From Acetobacteraceae bacterium (GTDB lineage Bacteria; Pseudomonadota; Alphaproteobacteria; Acetobacterales; Acetobacteraceae), in contig DAHWBL010000018.1 of NCBI GenBank assembly GCA_027323595.1, positions 1-5,030 on the forward strand: a stretch of 5,030 bases of DNA. Reading direction: 5' to 3'. Positions within the stretch are counted from its first letter, which is position 1, and every line of letters starts with the position of its first letter. Below are positions 1 to 5,030 of the stretch, in pieces. A program made the position numbers and the translations under genes. The notes below the pieces were generated by a model that saw nothing but the letters and a program-made list of their open reading frames with translations, was not told the DNA's origin and did not search any database.

Positions 1-422
1 CCAGGGCGGACGCGATTTTGCCGGGCGCTGCCTACACCGAAAAGAGTGGCACCTGGGTGAACACCGAGGGGCGGGTGCAGCGCGGCGCCGCGGCCATTTT
101 CCCGCCCGGTGAGGCGCGCGAAGACTGGCGCATTTTACGCGCGTTCAGCGAGAGCATCGGCCAGCCGCTGCCTTATGACGATCTGGACGCGGTGCGCGCC
201 CGGCTTGTCGCAGGGAACCCGGTTTTTGGGGCGGAAGGTATGGCGCATGCGCCCTCCTGCTCCGATCCGAGTGCGCCGGCGGCGGCCAGGTCGGTTGATC
301 CGGCGGTGTTCGTGCCGACGATCGCCAATTATTACATGACCGACCCGATCAGCCGGGCCAGCGCGACCATGGCCGCGTGCACCCAGGCCCGAGCAGCGGT
401 ATTGCCGCAGGCGGCCGAGTGA
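1..422 (+). CDS. nuoG: NADH-quinone oxidoreductase subunit G, C-terminal part (5' end outside window)
   Basis: This is the last 139 codons of nuoG; the reading frame is open from base 3 and ends with TGA at 420-422. NuoG is the large iron-sulfur subunit of the peripheral arm of complex I. Its N-terminal half (not in the window) carries Fe-S clusters, and its C-terminal half is a molybdopterin-oxidoreductase-like domain that has lost its cofactor role. Two family signatures are visible: LPGAAYTEKSGTWVNTEGRV (about bases 18-77), the typical end of the molybdopterin-oxidoreductase-like fold, and NYYMTDPISRAS (327-362), matching the NYYxTDPIxRAS-type motif near the C terminus of alphaproteobacterial NuoG. 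Between them is an Ala/Pro/Ser-rich linker (about 255-295). The C terminus falls shortly after the second motif, as in the roughly 690-residue alphaproteobacterial form rather than the roughly 900-residue E. coli form. The stop codon overlaps the nuoH start by one base. The missing 5' part prevents any statement on the cluster-binding cysteines. Confidence 0.95.
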   Translation, partial: RADAILPGAAYTEKSGTWVNTEGRVQRGAAAIFPPGEAREDWRILRAFSESIGQPLPYDDLDAVRARLVAGNPVFGAEGMAHAPSCSDPSAPAAARSVDPAVFVPTIANYYMTDPISRASATMAACTQARAAVLPQAAE

Positions 423-1495
423 TGAAGGACCTGCTGCGGCCGCTGTATGGGCACATGATGGGCGCCAAGGACCAGCTCAGCTTCTTCCTGTTCGAGACCA
501 CCGCGGGCGAGGTCGTCATGACCTTCGTTCATGCGCTGTTCCTGTTGGTGCCGTTGCTGATGGGCGTCGCCTATCTCACCTATGCCGAGCGCAAGGTGAT
601 GGCGGCGATGCAGATGCGCAAAGGCCCGAATGTCGTCGGCCCGTTCGGTCTGTTCCAGCCGTTCGCCGACGCGATCAAGATGTTGATGAAAGAGACCATC
701 ATCCCGATGGGGGCGAACAGATATCTGTTCATCCTCGCGCCGATATTGACCTTCATGCTGGCGATGATCGCCTGGGCGGTGATCCCGGTAAATAATGGCT
801 GGGCGATCGCGGACATCAACGTCGGTGTGCTGTATCTGTTTGCGATCAGTTCGCTTGGCGTCTACGGCGTCATCATCGCCGGCTGGGCGAGCAACTCGAA
901 ATACGCCTTCCTCGGCGCGCTGCGCAGTGCCGCGCAGATGGTCAGTTACGAAGTGTCGATGGGCTTCGTGATCGTCACGGTTCTGCTGTGCGTGGGCTCG
1001 CTCAATCTCAATGACATCGTCATGGCGCAGCGGCATTTGTGGTTCGTCATTCCGCTGTTCCCGATGTTCGTGGTGTTTTTCATCTCCGCGCTGGCCGAAA
1101 CGAACCGCGCACCGTTCGACCTGCCCGAAGGCGAGAGCGAGATCGTTGCCGGTTTTTTCGTCGAATACAGCTCGCTGTCGTTCGGGCTGTTCTTTTTGGG
1201 CGAATACGCGAACATGATCCTGATGTCCGCGCTGACATCCATCCTGTTCCTGGGCGGCTGGCTCGCGCCGCTGGGGATCGCGCCGTTCACCTGGCTGCCC
1301 GGGCCGATTTGGCTGATCCTCAAGATCTGCATGTGTCTGTTCGTGTTCATCTGGGTGCGCGCGACATTCCCGCGCTATCGCTACGACCAGTTGATGCGTC
1401 TGGGTTGGAAAGTATTTTTGCCGCTGTCGCTGTTTTGGCTGGTGGTGACCTCGGGCGCGCTGGTGGCGTTCGGCTGGTTGCCGGTGGCGCAATGA
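422..1495 (+). CDS. nuoH: NADH-quinone oxidoreductase subunit H (ND1 homologue), quinone-site membrane subunit
   Basis: NuoH, 357 residues, is the membrane subunit that joins the peripheral and membrane arms of complex I and lines the quinone chamber. Visible family motifs are AERK (55-58), RKGPNVVGPFGLFQPFAD (66-83), GWASNSKYAFLGALRSAAQ (154-172), SYEV (175-178), and ALAETNRAPFDLPEGESE (223-240) followed by FFVEYSS (245-251). The acidic residues E177, E226, E236, E238, E240 and E248 are those expected in the matrix/cytoplasm-facing loops and the E-channel that couples quinone reduction to proton movement. About eight hydrophobic helices can be drawn, at roughly 33-55, 100-122, 130-153, 178-193, 207-226, 257-280, 294-313 and 330-351. 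The ATG at 422 is chosen because it overlaps the nuoG stop (TGATG) and has an AGGCGG-like site about 7 bases upstream. GTG 419, ATG 455 and ATG 518 are alternatives; the last would give 325 residues, the E. coli length. The identity is certain; the exact start is less so. Confidence 0.97.
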   Translation: MKDLLRPLYGHMMGAKDQLSFFLFETTAGEVVMTFVHALFLLVPLLMGVAYLTYAERKVMAAMQMRKGPNVVGPFGLFQPFADAIKMLMKETIIPMGANRYLFILAPILTFMLAMIAWAVIPVNNGWAIADINVGVLYLFAISSLGVYGVIIAGWASNSKYAFLGALRSAAQMVSYEVSMGFVIVTVLLCVGSLNLNDIVMAQRHLWFVIPLFPMFVVFFISALAETNRAPFDLPEGESEIVAGFFVEYSSLSFGLFFLGEYANMILMSALTSILFLGGWLAPLGIAPFTWLPGPIWLILKICMCLFVFIWVRATFPRYRYDQLMRLGWKVFLPLSLFWLVVTSGALVAFGWLPVAQ

Positions 1496-1502
1496 CGCGG
1501 GC

Positions 1503-1510
1503 AAGGGGAG
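1503..1510 (+). promoter_or_regulatory. Shine-Dalgarno site of nuoI
   Basis: AAGGGGAG lies 7 bases before the ATG at 1518 in the 22-base gap after nuoH. It is the strongest ribosome-binding site in the window together with that of nuoK, and it fixes the nuoI start at 1518 rather than the in-frame ATG at 1575. It suggests nuoI is translated by fresh initiation, not only by coupling to nuoH. Confidence 0.75.
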
Positions 1511-1517
1511 CCTGAGC

Positions 1518-2006
1518 ATGGCATTTGTGGATCGCGTCGCGGGTCGGCTGTTGCTGGGCGAACTGCTGGGTGGCATGTCGCTGACGCTGCGGTATTTTTT
1601 TCGACCGAAGGCGACCATCAACTATCCGTACGAGAAGGGACCGATCGGCCCACGCTTCAAGGGAGAGCACGCGCTGCGCCGCTACCCGAACGGTGAGGAG
1701 CGTTGCATCGCCTGCAAACTCTGCGAGGCCGTCTGTCCGGCGCAGGCCATCACCATCGAGGCCGAGCCGCGCGATGACGGCTCGCGACGGACCACACGTT
1801 ATGATATCGACATGACGAAATGCATCTATTGCGGGCTGTGCGAGGAAGCCTGCCCGGTGGATGCGATTGTCGAGGGACCGAATTTCGAGTTCGCCACCGA
1901 GACCCGCGAGGAGCTGCTCTATGACAAGGGCAAGCTGCTCGCCAACGGGGACCGGTGGGAGAGCGAGATCGCGCGGCGGCTCGAGCTTGATGCGCCCTAT
2001 CGCTGA
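1518..2006 (+). CDS. nuoI: NADH-quinone oxidoreductase subunit I, two-[4Fe-4S] ferredoxin-like subunit (NDUFS8/TYKY homologue)
   Basis: NuoI, 162 residues, sits at the base of the peripheral arm and carries clusters N6a and N6b, which hand electrons to the terminal cluster N2 next to the quinone site. The two 8-Cys ferredoxin motifs are both intact: CIACKLCEAVCP (Cys 63, 66, 69, 73) and CIYCGLCEEACP (Cys 102, 105, 108, 112), each CxxCxxCxxxCP. In this arrangement the last Cys of each motif ligates the cluster of the other. The N-terminal 30 residues form an amphipathic/hydrophobic stretch (GRLLLGELLGGMSLTLRYFF) that packs on the membrane arm, and YPYEKGPIGPRFKGEHALRRYP (spanning 36-57) is the conserved segment before the first cluster. 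The short C terminus and the segment with NFEFATETREELLYDKGKLL are typical of the alphaproteobacterial/mitochondrial form, unlike the longer E. coli protein. It lies 22 bases after nuoH and 24 before nuoJ. A run of seven T (1595-1601) encodes Tyr-Phe-Phe near the N terminus. Confidence 0.98.
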   Translation: MAFVDRVAGRLLLGELLGGMSLTLRYFFRPKATINYPYEKGPIGPRFKGEHALRRYPNGEERCIACKLCEAVCPAQAITIEAEPRDDGSRRTTRYDIDMTKCIYCGLCEEACPVDAIVEGPNFEFATETREELLYDKGKLLANGDRWESEIARRLELDAPYR

Positions 2007-2030
2007 AACCGGTTATCTGGAGTACCCGGC

Positions 2031-2693
2031 ATGATCGCCGTGATCGCGTTCTATGTGTTCGCCGCCATCCTCATCGGCTCCGCGGTGATGGTGGTGACAT
2101 CGCGCAACCCGGTGCATTCCGTGCTGTTCCTGATTCTGGGCTTCTTCAACGCCGCGGGGCTGTTCCTGCTGGCCGGCGCGGAGTTCCTCGCGCTGATCCT
2201 GGTGATCGTGTATGTCGGCGCGGTCGCGGTGCTGTTCCTTTTCGTGGTGATGATGCTCGACATCGATTTCACCGAGTTGCGCGAAGGCTTTCAGAAATAC
2301 GCGCCGGTTGGCCTCGCGGTCGGCGCGCTTTTGTTCGGTGAGCTGCTGTTCGCGCTCGGCGCGTGGGATTTCGCGCCGGCCGCGGGCGGTCTGCGCCAGA
2401 CCCCGATGCCTGATTACGGCACCAACACCGCCATGCTGGGCCATGTGATCTATACGGATTACGTGCTGCTGTTCCAGGTCTCGGGGCTGGTGCTGCTGGT
2501 GGCGATGATCGGCGCCATCGTGCTGACGCTGCGACCGCGCGTCGATAGCCGGCGTCAAAACATCGAAGCGCAGATTTCGCGAACCCCGGCGCAGACGCTG
2601 AGCATGGTGAATGCGCCGCTCGGCGCCGGCGTGCGCGCGGCGGAATATCATCGCCGTGAGCCGGCTGCGCGGGTGGGCGAGGAGGATGTCTGA
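2031..2693 (+). CDS. nuoJ: NADH-quinone oxidoreductase subunit J (ND6 homologue), membrane subunit
   Basis: NuoJ, 220 residues, is a membrane-arm subunit between NuoH and NuoK that takes part in conformational coupling of quinone reduction to pumping. Five transmembrane helices can be drawn at about 3-23, 29-49, 53-77, 91-111 and 143-167. Helix 3 carries the family hallmark YVGAVAVLFLFVVMMLD (61-77), including Tyr61 and Gly63, the region that forms the pi-bulge seen in complex I structures. NPVHSVLFLI (26-35) matches the conserved start of helix 2. After helix 5 there is a hydrophilic tail of about 50 residues. Its first part (RRQNIEAQISRTPAQTL, 174-190) resembles tails of other alphaproteobacterial NuoJ proteins as I recall them; the last 20 residues look unconserved. 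The start is supported by TGGAG at 2018-2022, 8 bases before the ATG. The stop is one base before the nuoK start, so the two are probably translationally coupled. Confidence 0.97.
   Translation: MIAVIAFYVFAAILIGSAVMVVTSRNPVHSVLFLILGFFNAAGLFLLAGAEFLALILVIVYVGAVAVLFLFVVMMLDIDFTELREGFQKYAPVGLAVGALLFGELLFALGAWDFAPAAGGLRQTPMPDYGTNTAMLGHVIYTDYVLLFQVSGLVLLVAMIGAIVLTLRPRVDSRRQNIEAQISRTPAQTLSMVNAPLGAGVRAAEYHRREPAARVGEEDV
2679..2685 (+). promoter_or_regulatory. Shine-Dalgarno site of nuoK, inside the end of nuoJ
   Basis: GAGGAGG, a near-perfect anti-16S match, ends 9 bases before the ATG at 2695. It abuts the in-frame ATG at 2686 with no spacer, so that upstream ATG cannot use it. The site therefore selects 2695 as the nuoK start. 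It is embedded in the nuoJ codons for Gly-Glu-Glu-Asp. Confidence 0.8.
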
Positions 2694-2694
2694 G

Positions 2695-3003
2695 ATGGTG
2701 GTTCCGCTGGGCGCGTATCTGACGGTCGCCGCGATCGTTTTGGTTATCGGAATATTTGGCATTTTCATCAATCGCAAGAACGTCATCGTCATACTGATGT
2801 CGGTCGAGCTGATCCTGCTCGCGGTCAATCTCAACCTGGTGGCGTTCTCGGCGGCGCTGCAGGACCTCGCCGGGCAGGTGATGGCGATGTTCGTGCTGAC
2901 CGTCGCCGCCGCCGAGGCGGCGATCGGACTGGCGATCCTGGTGGTGTATTTCCGCAATCGCGGCTCGATCGAGGTCGAGGACGTGACGTTGATGAAGGGC
3001 TAG
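2695..3003 (+). CDS. nuoK: NADH-quinone oxidoreductase subunit K (ND4L homologue), membrane subunit
   Basis: NuoK, 102 residues, is a three-helix membrane subunit of the proton-translocating arm. Helices lie at about 4-24, 29-50 and 62-85. Both buried glutamates of the family are present: Glu38 in helix 2 (MSVELILLAVNLN) and Glu74 in helix 3 (VAAAEAAIGLAILV), corresponding to E. coli Glu36 and Glu72, which are needed for pumping. The loop FINRKNVIVILM (24-35) is also typical. The frame is open much further upstream, to an ATG at 2611, but that would add 28 Arg/Ala-rich residues unlike any NuoK. The start at 2695 gives the usual family length and has a well-placed GAGGAGG. It begins one base after the nuoJ stop and ends two bases before nuoL, as expected in this tightly packed operon. 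Confidence 0.97.
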   Translation: MVVPLGAYLTVAAIVLVIGIFGIFINRKNVIVILMSVELILLAVNLNLVAFSAALQDLAGQVMAMFVLTVAAAEAAIGLAILVVYFRNRGSIEVEDVTLMKG

Positions 3004-3005
3004 CG

Positions 3006-4934
3006 ATGATCTACGCAATCGCCGTTTTTGCCCCGCTCGCGGGCTCATTGATCGCCGGGCTGTTCGGCCGCGCGATCGGCGACCGCGCCGCGCAGGCGGT
3101 GACCATCACCTGCATGGTGCTTGCCTCGCTGTGCGGCATCACCGCGTTCGCGCAACTGGTGTGGGGTGGCGCTCCGACCGGAACGGTGCTGCTCGGCACC
3201 TGGGTCGATGTGGACCGTTTCCATCTCGCCTGGGCGCTGCGCTATGACACGTTGTCGGCGGTGATGGTGGCGATGGTGACCACGATCGCCACGCTGATTC
3301 ACATCTACAGCGTCGGCTACATGAGCCACGACAAATCCATCGCCCGCTTCTTCAGCTATCTCAGCCTGTTCAGCTTCGCGATGCTGATGCTGGTGACCGC
3401 GGATAATCTGGTGCAGCTGTTCTTCGGCTGGGAGGGCGTGGGGCTCGCCTCCTATCTGCTGATCGGCTTTTGGTATGACCGGCCGAGCGCCTGTGCCGCG
3501 GCGATGAAGGCGTTCATCGTCAACCGCATCGGCGATCTGGGCTTCGCGCTCGGCATCGCGCTGTTGTTCTGGACGGTCGGCAGCGTCGAATTCAGTGACA
3601 TTTTCCCCGCGATCGCGGCGCACCAGGGCGAATTCTACAACCTGCTGGGCAGCAATTTCCCGGTGATGGACGTGATCGGCGTGCTGTTGTTCATCGGCGC
3701 GATGGGCAAGTCCGCTCAGATCGGCCTGCATGTGTGGCTGCCAGACGCGATGGAGGGGCCAACGCCGGTCTCCGCGCTGATCCACGCGGCAACCATGGTC
3801 ACCGCCGGGGTGTTCCTGATGGCGCGCATGTCGCCGCTGCTCGAATACGCGCCCGGTGCGTTGGCATTCGTGGGTTTCATCGGCGCCACCACCGCGCTGT
3901 TCGCCGCCACCATCGGCTGCGTGCAGAACGACATCAAGCGGGTGATCGCCTATTCCACCTGTTCGCAGCTCGGTTACATGTTCATTGCCGCCGGCGCGGG
4001 TGCCTATCAGGCATCGATCTTTCACCTGTTCACCCATGCCTTCTTCAAGGCGCTGCTGTTCCTGGGCGCCGGCTCGGTGATCCACGCGATGTCCGATGAG
4101 CAGGACATCCGCCGCATGGGCGGCATCTGGCGCAAGATCCCGATCACCTACACGGTGTTCTGGATCGGCAGCCTGGCACTTGCCGGCATCATTCCTTTTG
4201 CCGGCTACTACTCGAAGGACGCGATCCTGGAGGCGGCGTTCGCGTCGGGCACTGGCATCGGCATGTATGGCTATGTGTGCGGCGTCGCCGCCGCGTTCCT
4301 GACCGCGTTCTACTCGTGGCGGCTGATCATCCTCACCTTCCACGGCGCGCCGCGGGCGGACCATCACACCATGGAGCATGTGCATGAAAGCCCGCTGGTG
4401 ATGACCGGCCCGCTGATGGCGCTTGCCCTTGGCGCGATCTGCACCGGCTTCGTGTTCCATGGCCAGTTCATCGGGGCGGGATGGCACGAATTCTGGCGCG
4501 CCTCGATCTTCAACGGGCCGAACAACCATGTGCTCGCTGACATGGAGGAAATCCCGTCGCTGGCGGCGCTGTTGCCAAGCATCGTCGGCATTGCCGGTAT
4601 CGCCACGGCCTATGTGATGTATGTGCTGAAGCCGTCGCTTCCCGGCGCGCTCGCCGAGCGGTTCGGCCCGGTGTACCGGCTGCTGCTGAACAAATGGTAT
4701 GTCGATGAGCTGTATGGCGCGGTGTTCGTGCAGCCATATCGTCGCCTCGCGCGCCAGCTCTGGCAGGTGGGCGATGCGATCATCATCGATGGCGTGCCCA
4801 ACGGCCTCGCCAGCATGACCACCGAAGGCTCAGGGCGGGTGGCGCGGCTGCAAAGCGGCTCGCTGGCGATGTATGCGTTTGCGATGTTGATCGGGCTGGT
4901 TGTGCTGGCCGCCCTGTTCCTTCTGGTGCGGTGA
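3006..4934 (+). CDS. nuoL: NADH-quinone oxidoreductase subunit L (ND5 homologue), distal antiporter-like proton pump
   Basis: NuoL, 642 residues, is the distal, Mrp-antiporter-like pump of the membrane arm. Its C-terminal lateral helix runs along NuoM and NuoN. Key residues of the proton path, with E. coli equivalents in brackets, are all present: Glu143 in FFGWEGVG (E144), Arg174 and Asp177 in NRIGD (R175, D178), Lys235 in GAMGKSAQIG (K229), His260 in SALIHAATMVTAG (H254), His340, His344 and Lys348 in the segment FHLFTHAFFKALLF (H334, H338, K342), and Lys404-Asp405 in GYYSKDAIL (K399, D400). The N-terminal proton-antiporter N domain spans about 65-120 and the main antiporter domain about 130-420. 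The C-terminal part, about 515-642, includes the long lateral helix region, the NKWYVDELY motif (562-570) and a final transmembrane helix (619-641). The length is normal for the family and no frameshift is seen. AAGGG at 2995-2999, within the last nuoK codons, lies 6 bases before the ATG. Confidence 0.98.
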   Translation: MIYAIAVFAPLAGSLIAGLFGRAIGDRAAQAVTITCMVLASLCGITAFAQLVWGGAPTGTVLLGTWVDVDRFHLAWALRYDTLSAVMVAMVTTIATLIHIYSVGYMSHDKSIARFFSYLSLFSFAMLMLVTADNLVQLFFGWEGVGLASYLLIGFWYDRPSACAAAMKAFIVNRIGDLGFALGIALLFWTVGSVEFSDIFPAIAAHQGEFYNLLGSNFPVMDVIGVLLFIGAMGKSAQIGLHVWLPDAMEGPTPVSALIHAATMVTAGVFLMARMSPLLEYAPGALAFVGFIGATTALFAATIGCVQNDIKRVIAYSTCSQLGYMFIAAGAGAYQASIFHLFTHAFFKALLFLGAGSVIHAMSDEQDIRRMGGIWRKIPITYTVFWIGSLALAGIIPFAGYYSKDAILEAAFASGTGIGMYGYVCGVAAAFLTAFYSWRLIILTFHGAPRADHHTMEHVHESPLVMTGPLMALALGAICTGFVFHGQFIGAGWHEFWRASIFNGPNNHVLADMEEIPSLAALLPSIVGIAGIATAYVMYVLKPSLPGALAERFGPVYRLLLNKWYVDELYGAVFVQPYRRLARQLWQVGDAIIIDGVPNGLASMTTEGSGRVARLQSGSLAMYAFAMLIGLVVLAALFLLVR

Positions 4935-4938
4935 CGAT

Positions 4939-5030
4939 ATGAACGCGGCAGGCTTTCCCCTTCTATCGCTGCTCACCTGGCTGCCGCTCGCCGGCTGCCT
5001 TCTGATCATGCGGGTGCGCGGCGACGATGC
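4939..5030 (+). CDS. nuoM: NADH-quinone oxidoreductase subunit M, N-terminal part (3' end outside window)
   Basis: Only the first 30 codons (plus two bases) are in the window. The ATG is 4 bases after the nuoL stop, and the peptide starts MNAAGFPLLSLLTWLPLAGC. This matches the start of NuoM (ND4 homologue), the middle antiporter-like pump: a first hydrophobic helix with the pattern PxLSxxTxLPLxG, then a basic stretch (MRVRGDD). The only ribosome-binding signal is a weak GGTGA (4930-4934) overlapping the nuoL stop, which suggests translational coupling to nuoL. The call rests on both the short peptide and the invariant gene order nuoL-nuoM. The antiporter domain itself cannot be inspected. Confidence 0.9.
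   Translation, partial: MNAAGFPLLSLLTWLPLAGCLLIMRVRGDD

Noticed and set aside
1153..1158. T6 run in nuoH (GGT TTT TTC), also a formal slippery heptamer
   Set aside because: It encodes the conserved Gly-Phe-Phe before the VEYSS segment; no downstream alternative product or structure is evident.
1039..1515. Plus-strand open frame of 158 codons in another frame over nuoH
   Set aside because: Arg/Ala/Val-rich out-of-frame reading of conserved nuoH sequence; no start signal and no family resemblance.
1496..1517. Possible internal promoter in the nuoH-nuoI gap
   Set aside because: The gap has 22 bases and is filled by the ribosome-binding site; no -35/-10 pair can be recognised there or at the end of nuoH.
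332..1621. Long minus-strand open frame (429 codons) opposite nuoH
   Set aside because: The translation is an Arg/His/Gln/Asp-rich, low-complexity string with no recognisable domain. It is the usual antisense shadow of a GC-rich gene with strong third-position bias.
2007..2014. Palindrome AACCGGTT in the nuoI-nuoJ gap
   Set aside because: An 8-base palindrome with no loop and no T tract is too short to be a terminator or a credible operator, and is expected by chance.
2013..3048. Two minus-strand open frames (2013-2957 and 2269-3048) opposite nuoJ and nuoK
   Set aside because: They overlap each other and three conserved genes, show His/Arg/Gln-rich composition and no domain, and have no independent support such as a promoter or gene context.
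3045..4529. Minus-strand open frame of 494 codons opposite nuoL
   Set aside because: Its length is striking, but its composition (runs of His, Gln, Arg, Glu, Asp) mirrors the Leu/Val/Ala/Ile codons of the hydrophobic NuoL. It is a shadow.
1..5030. Search for a novel system, CRISPR, tRNA, mobile element or inserted gene within the operon
   Set aside because: Every stretch over 24 bases is explained by a conserved nuo gene in canonical order, with no broken frame, direct repeats, inverted terminal repeats or composition shift.

Overview
This window is an internal slice of a nuo operon, which encodes proton-pumping NADH:quinone oxidoreductase (respiratory complex I). It holds seven genes, all on the + strand and in canonical order: the 3' end of nuoG, complete nuoH, nuoI, nuoJ, nuoK and nuoL, and the first 30 codons of nuoM. 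No other gene, RNA, mobile element or repeat array is supported.

Organism: the DNA is GC-rich (roughly 60-65% by eye) with strong G/C preference at third codon positions. The proteins resemble the alphaproteobacterial/mitochondrial branch of complex I more than the E. coli branch. NuoI is short and NDUFS8-like, NuoJ carries the segment LVIVYVGAVAVLFLFVVMML, and NuoH has AERK followed by RKGPNVVGPFGLFQPFAD. An alphaproteobacterium is likely, perhaps of the Rhodospirillales/Acetobacteraceae type. The class is fairly safe; the order is a guess from sequence flavour only.

Layout: nuoG ends at 422 and overlaps the nuoH start by one base (TGATG). After nuoH there are 22 bases to nuoI, which has the strongest Shine-Dalgarno site in the window, then 24 bases to nuoJ. 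From there the genes are nearly contiguous: 1 base between nuoJ and nuoK, 2 between nuoK and nuoL, 4 between nuoL and nuoM. No gap is large enough for an obvious promoter or terminator, so one polycistronic mRNA with translational coupling is the natural reading. No gene-free stretch exceeds 24 bases.

How the genes work together: NuoG and NuoI belong to the peripheral arm and pass electrons from NADH along iron-sulfur clusters to quinone. NuoH forms the membrane side of the quinone pocket and couples the redox step to the membrane arm. NuoJ and NuoK form the next membrane section, and NuoL and NuoM are antiporter-like proton pumps, with NuoL at the distal end and carrying the long lateral helix. 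The charged residues expected along the proton path are present in NuoH, NuoK and NuoL, so the enzyme looks intact and functional.

I looked for a novel system and did not find one. The items worth a second look are small: start-site choices for nuoH and nuoK, a T7 run in nuoI, and the soluble tail of NuoJ.
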